DNA of 12,977 nucleotides, taken from JAUWNP01 sp034430655 (GTDB lineage Bacteria > Chloroflexota > Anaerolineae > B4-G1). The DNA is taken from NCBI GenBank assembly GCA_034430655.1, contig DAOUEC010000122.1:1-12977 (forward strand), in the 5' to 3' direction. Position 1 is the first letter of the stretch; each line of letters starts with the position of its first letter. Positions 1 through 7,319 of this stretch are shown here, piece by piece. A program made the translations under genes and the position numbers. The notes below the pieces were generated by a model. That model was not told the origin of the DNA, did not search any database, and saw nothing but the letters and a program-made list of their open reading frames with translations.

Positions 1-1068
1 GATGTCTTGGGCTGCGAGCACTGCCCGTTCTTCTGCCGGAAAGTCAGCGACTGCACCGGCGATGACCTCGCCGCGTGCCAGGGTCTCCACCCAACGGGCG
101 AAGCCTCTGGCGACGTAGGGGAAGTTCTGCAGTTCTGGGCTATCTATTTGCGGTTCGAACTCTGGCGTGCACCACTCGTAGCGCCGGCTGCAGAGGAGTT
201 CCCCCTCCGGGCCAGGGTGGTTCTCGAAGAGATACACTCGGCTGACCTCGGCCGTCTCGCCCAGGCGGTGCAGGGCAGCGGGGAGTGCCTCAGCGATGTC
301 ACTCGCCCGCAGCAGTTGCTGGGACACCTCCGAGAGGCACTCCAGGAAGCGCTCGCGGGTGCGCAGCCGTTCTTCGGCCCGCTTGCGCGCGGTAATGTCC
401 CGGATGAACACGAAGTCGGCGGGTTTTCCCTGATATGTGGTTATGCCAGCGTTGAATTCAACTTCTATCCTCCTGCCATCCCTGTGCCTGAGCGCTGTCT
501 CGTATACTGGTGTGACATCCTCGCCTGCCATACGCCGCTCGTAGTAGTCAACCACTTTGGGAAGTTCGTCGGGATGGATATAAGCGGTAAACGGAGTGTT
601 AATCATCTCCTCAACGGTGTAGCCGACTATTTCTGCAAGACGCTGGTTGGCATATTTGAGCAGTGTGTCCTGAACAGTGGTAATACCGTCATTCGCCCGC
701 TCAACCAGGTTGCGATATTGCTCCTCGCTATCTCGCAGCACCTCCCCCGCCTGCTTACGCCTGTCACTTATTATCCCCGTCGCAAAGCCTACGGCAACAA
801 ACGTCAGGCATCTGATCAAAATAACTTCATCAATACCGGGAGAATAGGAGACTGCGTGCATTAGACCTAAGAACAAACTTACGAGAAGCCCGCCCCTTAA
901 GCCCCACCAAAGGGCGGCCACAACGATGGGAGCATAGAACAAATGGGGGTAACCGCTGGTCATCCCATAAACTACATGTAGGCAGTATTCCAGCCCAACG
1001 CAAGCGAGCAGTAAGCCCCCTATCGCCAAAAAGCGAGATGAGTTTAGCCTTCTTGGACTATCCGCCAT
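1..1068 (-). CDS. Membrane-anchored PAS/GAF sensor protein, probable histidine kinase (3' end outside window)
   Basis: The minus strand is open from an ATG at 1068 to the left edge, giving 356 residues with no stop. Three or four hydrophobic segments (about 13-35, 42-75 and 83-102) form a compact membrane sensor region resembling DUF4118-type input domains, ending in a basic stretch (DRRKQ). A PAS domain follows at about 112-232, starting with SEEQYRNLVERANDGI, with the IVGY..EEM helix, the HPDE segment and the PAC-like ending FIRDITARKRAEE. A GAF-like domain begins near 238; RVYLFEN and SRRYEW are typical of bacterial multi-sensor kinases. The catalytic part is off the window, so a histidine kinase, a GGDEF protein or another output remains possible; kinase is the commonest outcome for this order. 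The gene diverges from the PIN/TRAM gene across a 560-bp gap. Confidence 0.88.
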   Translation of the reverse strand, partial: MADSPRRLNSSRFLAIGGLLLACVGLEYCLHVVYGMTSGYPHLFYAPIVVAALWWGLRGGLLVSLFLGLMHAVSYSPGIDEVILIRCLTFVAVGFATGIISDRRKQAGEVLRDSEEQYRNLVERANDGITTVQDTLLKYANQRLAEIVGYTVEEMINTPFTAYIHPDELPKVVDYYERRMAGEDVTPVYETALRHRDGRRIEVEFNAGITTYQGKPADFVFIRDITARKRAEERLRTRERFLECLSEVSQQLLRASDIAEALPAALHRLGETAEVSRVYLFENHPGPEGELLCSRRYEWCTPEFEPQIDSPELQNFPYVARGFARWVETLARGEVIAGAVADFPAEERAVLAAQDI

Positions 1069-1092
1069 TATCGCCCCCAGATGTTACTGCTC

Positions 1093-1189
1093 ACCCTCCC
1101 GCAGGTTCGGGCAGGTTTTCGACGCAAGAGCGCGTCCCAACCGGCCATTCGAGCTTGTAAGTGCGGTCAATTGTAACCTGCGGGAGGGT
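1093..1189. repeat. 97-bp element bounded by a perfect 15-bp inverted repeat
   Basis: ACCCTCCCGCAGGTT at 1093-1107 is the exact reverse complement of AACCTGCGGGAGGGT at 1175-1189, with 67 bp between. It lies just upstream of the sensor gene start in a non-coding gap. The wide loop and lack of a T-run argue against a terminator; a small non-autonomous repeat (MITE-like) or a distal protein-binding pair fits better. Confidence 0.6.
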
Positions 1190-1233
1190 AGGCTGGGTAG
1201 TTACCCCTTGCGTAGATTTCAAGCATACCTGAT

Positions 1234-1239
1234 ATTATA
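1234..1239 (-). promoter_or_regulatory. Possible -10 box for the leftward sensor gene
   Basis: The minus strand reads TATAAT here, about 165 bp upstream of the sensor ATG, but no good -35 hexamer is visible at 16-18 bp. It is a candidate only. Confidence 0.25.
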
Positions 1240-1358
1240 ACCCAATAATGGGAAATTGCCTATTGTCCCTGGGTGGGCCAGGCGACGGAGCAATCGCTGC
1301 AGAGATCCCCATCCTCCTCGCGCAACGGTGTCTCAGGTACAGGCCGGGTGACCCGCCG

Positions 1359-1387
1359 TTGACTTTTGGCGGTGAATGTGCTAAGAT
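1359..1387 (+). promoter_or_regulatory. Sigma70-type promoter for the PIN/TRAM–cysS–rlmB run
   Basis: TTGACT (1359-1364) and TAAGAT (1382-1387) are separated by exactly 17 bp, close to the TTGACA/TATAAT consensus. Transcription would begin near 1394, leaving a leader of about 230 nt before the first start codon at 1628. No other promoter this good was seen between the sensor gene and 1628. Confidence 0.6.
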
Positions 1388-1393
1388 ATGGAT

Positions 1394-1627
1394 ACTTGGT
1401 CTTATCGGTGAGGGTCCCTTATCACCTGTCGTGCGGTTCACTTGCGTGTATTTATCATCTTATCCATTTGTACCGCGAAGTCGTCTGACACAAAGACGAG
1501 GACCGCACCCAGGCGCGCCAGTGCCAGGTCGCGTGGGGTGTCTTATGGCAGGTGAGGGCCCTGTTGGTGCTCACCTGTTTTCGTGTCGGCTTCGCGGGCC
1601 AGGTCTTATCGCAGTAGGAGGGTATTT
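1394..1627 (+). promoter_or_regulatory. Long structured leader with a duplicated hairpin motif
   Basis: No convincing gene occupies this stretch. It holds two copies of an ordered motif, TCTTAT then GGTGAGGG then TCACCTGT: copy A at 1400, 1407 and 1422, copy B at 1541, 1551 and 1571. In each copy GGTGA pairs with TCACC; copy B gives an 8-bp stem, CAGGTGAG (1549-1556) with CTCACCTG (1570-1577), followed by TTTT, so it could act as a weak attenuator. Between them is a 6-bp stem, TCGTCT (1481-1486) with AGACGA (1494-1499). A third TCTTAT (1604-1609) lies just before the Shine-Dalgarno AGGAGG of the PIN/TRAM gene. Function is unknown; the layout suggests an RNA-level control element or a repeated protein-binding site. 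Confidence 0.4.
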
Positions 1628-2677
1628 ATGAGTGCGGAGTTTATTTCTCGTATCGTAGGCATGATCCTGGTGGCTACCGGGGCAGTCTTTCTGGGCCTCT
1701 ACGTAGCAGCCCAATTGGGGGGGGCCCCTTACCAGTATGCAGCGATCTTTCTGCTCGTCGGTGCACTGGTTGGCCTGGTGCTGACGCCCTACGTGACGGT
1801 GCGGCCTTTCGTGGCCCTGCGTAAGCGCATCCGCCAGGTGCCGGCACATCAATTGCTGGCTGCCACTCTTGGATTGATCATCGGTCTGGTTGTGGCCGCC
1901 TTGCTCGCGTTTCCACTTTCATCGCTCCCATCACCTTTCGGCCAGATTCTGCCCTTCGTCGCCGCTGTCCTTTTCGGCTATTTGGGGGTGCTGGTGATGA
2001 GCACCCGCCAGCGCGACATCTTTAACGCGATCCGCGGGCGACTGCCAGGGCGCCGCGAGAGCTCAGACAAGGGGGACGACGGGCGTCGGCCCGTTCTCCT
2101 GGATACCAGCGTCATCATTGACGGGCGCATTGCCGATATCAGCCATACCGGGTTCATCGAGGGTGAGATGCTGGTGCCGCGCTTTGTGCTCAATGAACTG
2201 CAACACATCGCCGATTCTCCTAATGCCCTGCGTCGCAACCGGGGGCGCCGCGGGCTGGACATGCTGCGCCGGCTCCAGAGCGAATCCACCACACCGGTAC
2301 GTGTCACCGATATGAACATCGAGGGCGTGCGAGAGGTGGACGATAAGTTGGTGTTGTTGGCCAAGCAACTGCACTGTGCCATCGTCACTAACGATTATAA
2401 CCTCAATCGCGTGGCCGAGTTGCAGGGCGTGAGAGTGCTCAATATTAACGAACTGGCCAACGCTGTCAAGGCCGTCTTTCTCCCAGGCGAATCGTTCACC
2501 GTTAAGATTATCCAGGAGGGGAAAGAGGCCGGCCAGGGTGTAGGGTATCTGGACGACGGTACCATGGTCGTGGTGGAGGATGGGGAACCCCACATCAACC
2601 GAAAAGTGGAGGTCGTAGTGACTAAGGTGCTGCAGACGGCAGCCGGTCGCATGCTTTTCGCCCGGTTGTCGAGGTGA
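1628..2677 (+). CDS. Membrane PIN/TRAM-domain protein (YacL family)
   Basis: This 349-residue protein has four hydrophobic segments (about 8-28, 37-56, 77-97 and 104-123), a short basic linker, a PIN domain (about 155-285) and a C-terminal TRAM domain (about 286-349). PIN metal-binding acids are visible in LLDTSVIIDGR (D159, D165), LNELQHIAD (E190), VDDKL (D238/D239) and TNDYN (D256), so the nuclease site looks intact. This is the architecture of B. subtilis YacL, a putative membrane-associated RNase; TRAM is an RNA-binding fold. The ATG at 1628 was chosen because AGGAGG lies a few bases upstream and the downstream sequence begins with a hydrophobic segment; an in-frame start at 1583 would add a 15-residue basic extension. 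YacL-like genes are commonly near cysS and rlmB, as here. Confidence 0.92.
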   Translation: MSAEFISRIVGMILVATGAVFLGLYVAAQLGGAPYQYAAIFLLVGALVGLVLTPYVTVRPFVALRKRIRQVPAHQLLAATLGLIIGLVVAALLAFPLSSLPSPFGQILPFVAAVLFGYLGVLVMSTRQRDIFNAIRGRLPGRRESSDKGDDGRRPVLLDTSVIIDGRIADISHTGFIEGEMLVPRFVLNELQHIADSPNALRRNRGRRGLDMLRRLQSESTTPVRVTDMNIEGVREVDDKLVLLAKQLHCAIVTNDYNLNRVAELQGVRVLNINELANAVKAVFLPGESFTVKIIQEGKEAGQGVGYLDDGTMVVVEDGEPHINRKVEVVVTKVLQTAAGRMLFARLSR

Positions 2678-2697
2678 GGGCCGGTAGAGGATAACGC

Positions 2698-4158
2698 ATG
2701 GGATTGCAAATCTTCAACTATCTGACCCGCAAGAAAGAGCCCTTTAAACCACTGGAGAGGGGGCGAGTGGGGATGTACGTCTGTGGCCCGACGGTACAAG
2801 ACTGCGCCCACCTGGGCCACGCCAAAACGTACGTGGCGATGGACGTCGTCGCGCGTTACCTGCGCTACCTGGGCTACAAAGTTCGCTACGTCCAGAACAT
2901 CACCGACGTGGGGCATATCCTGGATACTGGCGAGGACCGCATCCTTAAGGGAGCGCGGCGGGAGCGGGTAGAGCCAATGGAACTGGTGGAGACCTACACC
3001 CGTTCCTACTTCGAGGATATGGATGCGCTGGGAGTGGTGCGCCCCAACATCTCCCCGCGCGCCAGTGGCCACATCCCCGAGCAGATTGAGATGGTCAAGA
3101 CGCTCCTGGAGAAGGGGTATGCCTACGAGACGGAAGAAGGTGACGTCTACTTTTCGGTGGAGAAGTTCACCGGGTACGGCAAACTTTCCGGGCGCAAGGT
3201 CGAGGAACTGGAGCCGGGTGCGCGGGTGGCGGTGCGGGAGGAGAAGCGACATCCGGCCGATTTCGCGCTGTGGAAGCACGCCGAGCCAGGACATATTCTG
3301 CGCTGGCCCTCTCCCTGGGGTTGGGGCTATCCCGGCTGGCACATCGAGTGCTCGGCGATGGCGACCAAGTACCTGGGTGAGACGCTCGATATCCACGGTG
3401 GTGGGCTGGAGAATATCTTCCCCCACAACGAGTGCGAAATTGCCCAGACGGAGGCTGCTACTGGCAAGCCCTTCGCCCGCTACTGGGTTCTGGTCGGCTC
3501 CCTGACTGTCAACGGCGTCAAGATGAGCAAGAGCCTGGGCAACTTCCTCACCATCAAGGAGGCGCTCAATCTCTACAGCCCGGAGGCGATCCGTTACTTC
3601 GTCCTCTCGAGCCACTACCGGTCCCCGGTGGACTTCAGCCGCGAGGCTCTATTGGCCGCCGCGCGCGGGGTCGAGCGGCTGCATAACACCGTGCGCGCAC
3701 TGCGGATGCGGGTGGAGCATGCGATGCCGTCTGGTACGACCGATCTTTCTTACATCGCCGATCTTGATACTCATCGCGATGCGTTCTTGGAGGCGATGGA
3801 CGACGATTTTAATACGCCCAGAGCCATTGCCTCCCTTTTTGACCTGAGCAAGGAAGTGAACGCGCTGCTGGCTTCGGGGCAGCCGGTGAGCCGGGGCACG
3901 CTAGGGGCGATAGATGGTCTTTACCGCCGGTTGGGCGGGCAGGTGCTGGGCATTATCCCCGATGATCTGACCCAGGAGATCGGCGGTGAGTTGGTTGAGG
4001 GGCTGATGGACATTATTTTAGACATCCGGCAGCGATATCGCGAGACCAAAGACTGGGACCAGGCGGATGCGCTGCGCCGACGACTGACGGAACTTGGCAT
4101 CGTGGTCGAGGACCGGCCCGAGGGGTCGACGTGGCAGGTGGAGCGCGGGGGGGGATGA
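2698..4158 (+). CDS. cysS: Cysteinyl-tRNA synthetase
   Basis: This cytosolic class I aminoacyl-tRNA synthetase charges tRNA-Cys with cysteine using ATP. The 486-residue length is normal. The HIGH-type signature is HLGH (38-41) and the KMSKS loop is at 275-279. The zinc site that selects cysteine is complete: C29 (VCGPT), C218 (HIECSAM), H243 (FPHNE) and E247, matching C28/C209/H234/E238 of the E. coli enzyme. The C-terminal helical anticodon-binding region is present to the end (LRRRLTELGI). It starts 20 bp after the PIN/TRAM gene with only a weak purine-rich ribosome site (AGAGGA), and its stop overlaps the start of rlmB by ATGA, so the genes are probably cotranscribed. Confidence 0.98.
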   Translation: MGLQIFNYLTRKKEPFKPLERGRVGMYVCGPTVQDCAHLGHAKTYVAMDVVARYLRYLGYKVRYVQNITDVGHILDTGEDRILKGARRERVEPMELVETYTRSYFEDMDALGVVRPNISPRASGHIPEQIEMVKTLLEKGYAYETEEGDVYFSVEKFTGYGKLSGRKVEELEPGARVAVREEKRHPADFALWKHAEPGHILRWPSPWGWGYPGWHIECSAMATKYLGETLDIHGGGLENIFPHNECEIAQTEAATGKPFARYWVLVGSLTVNGVKMSKSLGNFLTIKEALNLYSPEAIRYFVLSSHYRSPVDFSREALLAAARGVERLHNTVRALRMRVEHAMPSGTTDLSYIADLDTHRDAFLEAMDDDFNTPRAIASLFDLSKEVNALLASGQPVSRGTLGAIDGLYRRLGGQVLGIIPDDLTQEIGGELVEGLMDIILDIRQRYRETKDWDQADALRRRLTELGIVVEDRPEGSTWQVERGGG

Positions 4159-4910
4159 GGGAAATCATCTACGGCCGGAACGCGGTCTGCGAGTCGCTGC
4201 GGGCCGGGCGGCGCGAGCCCTACAAACTGATACTGGCCGAAGGTGTCCGGCAAACGGACGTCGTCGGCCAGATTGTCTTCCTGGCCGAGCAGACCGGGGT
4301 GCCGGTGACCCGCACCGAGCGGCGCAATCTGGACCGGCTCGGCAACGTCCACCACCAGGGCGTGGCGTTGGAGACGAGCGAGTATCCCTACAGTTCGCTC
4401 GACGACATCCTGGCTGCGGCCCGGTCTCGCCGCGAAGCGGTCTTGCTCCTGCTGCTCGATCTGCTGCAAGACCCCCAGAACGTGGGGAGTCTGCTGCGCA
4501 CGGCCGAAGCCGTGGGCGTGCACGGGGTGGTGATCCAGCGGCGGCGGGCGGTGAGCGTCACGCAGGCGGTGGTCCACGCTTCGGCGGGCGCGGTGGAGCA
4601 CTTGCTGGTGGCACAGGTGACCAATCTGGTGGATGCCATCGGCAGGCTCAAGGCGCTCGGCGTGTGGGTGGCCGGGTTGGAGGCGGTACGCGGCGCACAG
4701 CGATACGACCAGGCTGATCTGAGCGGCCCGCTGGCGCTGGTGGTAGGCAGCGAGGGGAGGGGGCTGCGGCGGCTGGTGCGGGAGCGCTGCGACTTTTTGT
4801 TGCGACTGCCCATGCTTGGCCAGGTGACTTCGCTCAACGCAGCCGTGGCGGGATCGGTGGTGCTCTATGAAGCGCTGCGACAGCGACAACAAGTGAACAA
4901 TGACCAATGA
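4155..4910 (+). CDS. rlmB: 23S rRNA 2'-O-methyltransferase, TrmH/RlmB family (SpoU)
   Basis: This 251-residue SPOUT methyltransferase transfers a methyl group from S-adenosylmethionine to a ribose 2'-OH; RlmB methylates G2251 (E. coli numbering) in the 23S peptidyl-transferase loop. An N-terminal substrate-binding domain (IIYGRNAVCESL, 4-15) is followed by the three SpoU motifs: DPQNVGSLLRTAEA (from 106), LVVGSEGRGL (about 195-204) and LPMLGQVTSLNAAVA (about 218-232), which form the trefoil-knot cofactor site. The ATG at 4155 overlaps the cysS stop (ATGA), implying translational coupling; a start at 4131 inside cysS is less likely because family homology begins at REIIYGRNAV. The last residues (VNNDQ) come from a heptamer repeat. 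RlmB is the best name from context; a TrmH-like paralogue with another target cannot be excluded. Confidence 0.92.
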   Translation: MREIIYGRNAVCESLRAGRREPYKLILAEGVRQTDVVGQIVFLAEQTGVPVTRTERRNLDRLGNVHHQGVALETSEYPYSSLDDILAAARSRREAVLLLLLDLLQDPQNVGSLLRTAEAVGVHGVVIQRRRAVSVTQAVVHASAGAVEHLLVAQVTNLVDAIGRLKALGVWVAGLEAVRGAQRYDQADLSGPLALVVGSEGRGLRRLVRERCDFLLRLPMLGQVTSLNAAVAGSVVLYEALRQRQQVNNDQ

Positions 4911-4922
4911 ACAATGACCAAT
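4895..4922. repeat. Four-unit heptamer tract at the rlmB/flippase junction
   Basis: GAACAAT, GACCAAT, GAACAAT and GACCAAT run end to end without a break (two 14-bp repeats). The tract spans the rlmB stop and the start codon of the next gene, so it is translated in two frames: VNNDQ at the end of RlmB and MNNDQ at the start of the next protein. Confidence 0.9.
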
Positions 4923-5911
4923 TACGCCGCGTCAACTGGAGAGTCATCCTCGGTCTGCTGGTGAGCGGCGTATGCCTGTACATCGTCATCCAGAACCTGC
5001 AGCCGGCGGAGGTCTGGCGGGCCTTCAGGCAGGCTCACTATCTGTGGATCGTGCCGGCGGTGGCGCTATACCTCTTCGCGCTGGTGGCCCGTACCGCCCG
5101 ATGGCAGGCACTTCTCTCCTCCGAGCGGCGCATCCCCCTGCGAGAACTCCTGCCGACGATGGCCATGGGCCGGGGGGCGAACAACGTCTACCCTTTCCGC
5201 ACTGGCGAGATCGTGCGTGTGTTGCTGCTGCGGCAGCGCAACGGAGTTCCCGCCGCCGCCGGGCTGGCCTCCATCCTGGTCGAGCGCGTCTTCGACGGGC
5301 TGACGATGATCCTGTTCCTCATCCTGGCGGCCCTCATCGGAGGCCTCCCCGCTTACCTGCGCTACATCGTGTGGGCAGCAGTGGCGGTTTTCGGCGCTGC
5401 GTTGGCGCTGGTCTACGCGATGGTGTTGTGGCCCGTCCCTATCCAGCGCCTGGCAGAGTGGCTCATCGCCCGCCTCACCCCGCAGCGTTTCCGCCCGCGA
5501 CTGCGTGACGTCGCCGGGCGCTTCATCCGTGGCTTCGCCTCCATCAGGTCCGTCCTGACGCTGACCCTGGTTCTGATTTTCTCCATCGCCGTGTGGACGG
5601 CCGAGACGTTCAGTTATCGCCTGCTGATGAACTCGTTCGACTTTGGCGTTGACCTGCACCACCTCCTTTTGATGAGTAGTGCGGCCAATCTGGGCACGGC
5701 GCTGCCGTCGGGGCCGGGTAACCTGGGCACCTTCGACGCTCCAGCCATCCTGGTGTTGACCCGTGTCGGCGTTGCCCAGAACGCAGCCATCAGTTACCAG
5801 ACGTTGCTGCACGCCGTCTTGTGGTGTACGGAGACCTTCGCCGGGCTGTGGTTTATGTGGCGCAGCGGTCTCGGCAAGTCGGACCTGAAGCAGACGCTGG
5901 CGGAAGGCTGA
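4907..5911 (+). CDS. Flippase-like integral membrane protein (UPF0104 / lysylphosphatidylglycerol synthase TM region family)
   Basis: The 334-residue protein is almost wholly hydrophobic, with about seven or eight membrane segments (for example 13-32, 45-63, 120-145, 150-175, 222-245 and 300-325). Family signatures are GRGANNVYPFRTGEIVRV followed by ILVERVFDGL, and the late LPSGPGNLGTFD loop, the UPF0104 glycine-rich segment before the final helices. Members are the membrane half of MprF-type enzymes or stand-alone proteins linked to lipid or glycolipid translocation; no synthase domain is attached here, so the substrate is unknown. The start ATG overlaps the rlmB stop (ATGA) and lies within a heptamer repeat, so the first five residues (MNNDQ) are repeat-derived. 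No separate ribosome-binding site is visible, suggesting coupling to rlmB translation. Confidence 0.88.
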   Translation: MNNDQLRRVNWRVILGLLVSGVCLYIVIQNLQPAEVWRAFRQAHYLWIVPAVALYLFALVARTARWQALLSSERRIPLRELLPTMAMGRGANNVYPFRTGEIVRVLLLRQRNGVPAAAGLASILVERVFDGLTMILFLILAALIGGLPAYLRYIVWAAVAVFGAALALVYAMVLWPVPIQRLAEWLIARLTPQRFRPRLRDVAGRFIRGFASIRSVLTLTLVLIFSIAVWTAETFSYRLLMNSFDFGVDLHHLLLMSSAANLGTALPSGPGNLGTFDAPAILVLTRVGVAQNAAISYQTLLHAVLWCTETFAGLWFMWRSGLGKSDLKQTLAEG

Positions 5912-5967
5912 AGTCCAGGAAGTCCAAAGTCCGAAGTTCGAAGTCCAGGGTCTGAAGTCTGAGAGGG
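5910..5967. repeat. Heptamer tract after the flippase-like gene (GAAGTCC type)
   Basis: Beginning in the stop codon, GAAGTCC at 5910 and 5919 is followed in strict 7-bp phase by AAAGTCC, GAAGTTC, GAAGTCC, AGGGTCT, GAAGTCT and GAGAGGG (5926-5967). It fills nearly the whole spacer before the broken nuclease gene. Confidence 0.85.
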
Positions 5968-5974
5968 GGGAACG

Positions 5975-7093
5975 ATGAAGATCGCGATGCGTGCCAGAGG
6001 AGAGACAGAGGGGCGATGGAGAAAGGTGGTGGACCGCAACTACCGGGATGAAGCCCACTTATAGCGGCTCCTGTACGAGTCGCCCGACCTGATCCCCATC
6101 GAGGACCTGGGGGAGGGGACCATCGGCCCACGACTGTTCATCAAGGAGGCCGGCCTGCCGGGCTCGGGCAACACCGGTCTGATTGGCGTGGACGAGGCGG
6201 GGGACATCACTATCGTGGAGTGCAAACTGGCCACCAATTCTGACATCCGCCGCAAGGTCATCGGCCAGGTGCTGGAATACGCCGCCTACCTGTGGCAGAT
6301 GCCCTACGACGAGTTTGACGGTATCGTCCAGCGCCGGGAAGGGCAGCCGTTGGCGGAGTTGATGCGCCAGCGACTGGAGGAGGGCTCCGTAGAGGACTGG
6401 TCGGAAGAGGAGTTCCGCACCAGCGTAGTGGAGACGCTGCAGCAGGGGACGTTTCGTCTCATCATCGCCGTGGACGAGGCAAGCGACGAACTGCGGCGGA
6501 TGATCCAGTATCTGAACGCCAGCGGACCGGCAGGCTTCAACATCTACGGGCTGGAGATGCGCTACTTCGCCGACGACCGGACCGAACTGCTGGTGCCGCA
6601 ACTGGTGGGGATGACAACTCGAAAGCCCGCAGTAACGATAAGGCACAAGCGGTGGGACGCCGCGAGTTTCTTTCAGAAAGCCGAGATGGATAACCCTCCT
6701 GAGGTGATGCAGGTGATGCGCGACTTGCTGGAGTTCGCCGAGCAGGAGGCGGATAAAGTGTGGTAGGGGACGGGCAAGGTCTACGGCTCCTACACCTTCC
6801 ACTTGCTGCGAGACGAGTCAGTCATCTCAGCGTTCACAGTTTTCACCACCGGTAAGATTCAATTCAACCTGGGATGGGCTCATGGGCGGGTGCCTGACTC
6901 TTTGTTGGAAGAGTGGATTGCCGCCCTGCGCAGAATCCGCGGATTTCGGACACTCCCAGACGATGCCCTTGGCAAGTGGCCTAACTTTTCCCTTGCCCGC
7001 GCCTTCTCCGACCCAGCCGACCTGGAGCAGTTCGAGCAATCGGTGCTGGCGCTGAAGGAGGCCATCCGCCGCCTGGACACGTCCCCGGCGTAG
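5975..7093 (+). pseudogene. NucS/DUF91-like PD-(D/E)XK nuclease-fold gene broken by two in-frame TAG codons
   Basis: From the ATG at 5975, after a G-rich site, one frame reads across about 372 codons with TAG at 6062-6064 and 6764-6766 before a final TAG at 7091-7093. All three parts belong together: the N-terminal piece ends RNYRDEAHL, the middle continues RLLYESPDLIP and carries the nuclease-like core GVDEAGDITIVECKL and GQVLEYA, and the last piece resumes GTGKVYGSYTFHLL. Restoring a CAG glutamine at both sites (a single C-to-T change each) would give an uninterrupted protein. The ECK half of the PD-(D/E)XK motif remains, but the position usually holding the first acidic residue reads GNTGLIG, with Gly where family members typically have Asp, another sign of decay. 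A partial protein could still start at the GTG at 6188. TAG is used as a normal stop elsewhere in the window, so readthrough is less likely than inactivation. Confidence 0.8.
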
Positions 7094-7094
7094 C

Positions 7095-7136
7095 GGCCAT
7101 TGGGATTTGGTCATTGGGGTTTGGGATTTGGGGCCT
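7095..7136. repeat. Six-unit heptamer tract (GGNNNTT type)
   Basis: GGCCATT, GGGATTT, GGTCATT, GGGGTTT, GGGATTT and GGGGCCT run in exact 7-bp phase, starting two bases after the final TAG of the broken nuclease gene. Confidence 0.85.
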
Positions 7137-7142
7137 GCCTGC

Positions 7143-7318
7143 TCACGGCAGGGAGATAAGGGCATAGCGGTTGCTCATCTCTAACCAGGCCAGCCAGAAG
7201 TCGCCCTTGGCGATTTGAATGGGGGCATTATCGAAGATTGATCGTAGTCCGCAGGGCGGCCAAGATGGTTTAACACCATTGCTGCACAGGCAGCAAGGCA
7301 ATCAGCCGCTTGCCTCAT
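7143..7318 (-). pseudogene. Collapsed C39-like cysteine peptidase gene (N- and C-termini only)
   Basis: On the minus strand an ATG at 7318 opens with MRQAADCLAACAAMVLNHLG, the N-terminal active-site segment of C39-like/papain-like peptidases, where the Cys within DCLAAC is the nucleophile region. After 27 codons (to 7238) the frame breaks; from 7235 another frame encodes FDNAPIQIAKGDFWLAWLEM and SNRYALISLP before TGA at 7145-7143, which resembles the C-terminus of the same family (substrate-loop FxxAP, then a DFxxAW helix). The central part with the catalytic His and Asp is missing, so an internal deletion seems to have joined the two ends out of frame. The ATG lies one base after the stop of the upstream minus-strand gene, so the intact pair was an operon. 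Confidence 0.7.
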
Positions 7319-7319
7319 G

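Noticed and set aside
7..864. Plus-strand 285-codon open frame at the left edge
   Set aside because: It mirrors the minus-strand PAS/GAF sensor, which has a full set of domain signatures; the plus-strand product shows none.
1466..1500. Possible T-box riboswitch for cysS (GTACCGCG followed by a TCGTCT/AGACGA stem)
   Set aside because: The ACCGCG core and following stem look suggestive, but the required UGGN that pairs with the tRNA end is absent (TTGT instead), and no convincing specifier stem I was found in the short upstream stretch.
2395..3615. Minus-strand 406-codon open frame opposite cysS
   Set aside because: It is the complement of an unmistakable cysS gene and has no recognisable motifs or ribosome site.
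5975..7093. Amber codon reassignment or suppression explaining the two internal TAG codons
   Set aside because: TAG serves as the apparent normal stop of the caspase gene and the 7320-7685 gene, and the nuclease core has also lost an acidic residue, so decay is simpler. It is kept only as an alternative in the finding.
7134..7152. CCTGCC/GGCAGG stem as a bidirectional terminator between the two pseudogenes
   Set aside because: The stem is only 6 bp, has no T-run on either side and contains the stop of the C39 remnant.
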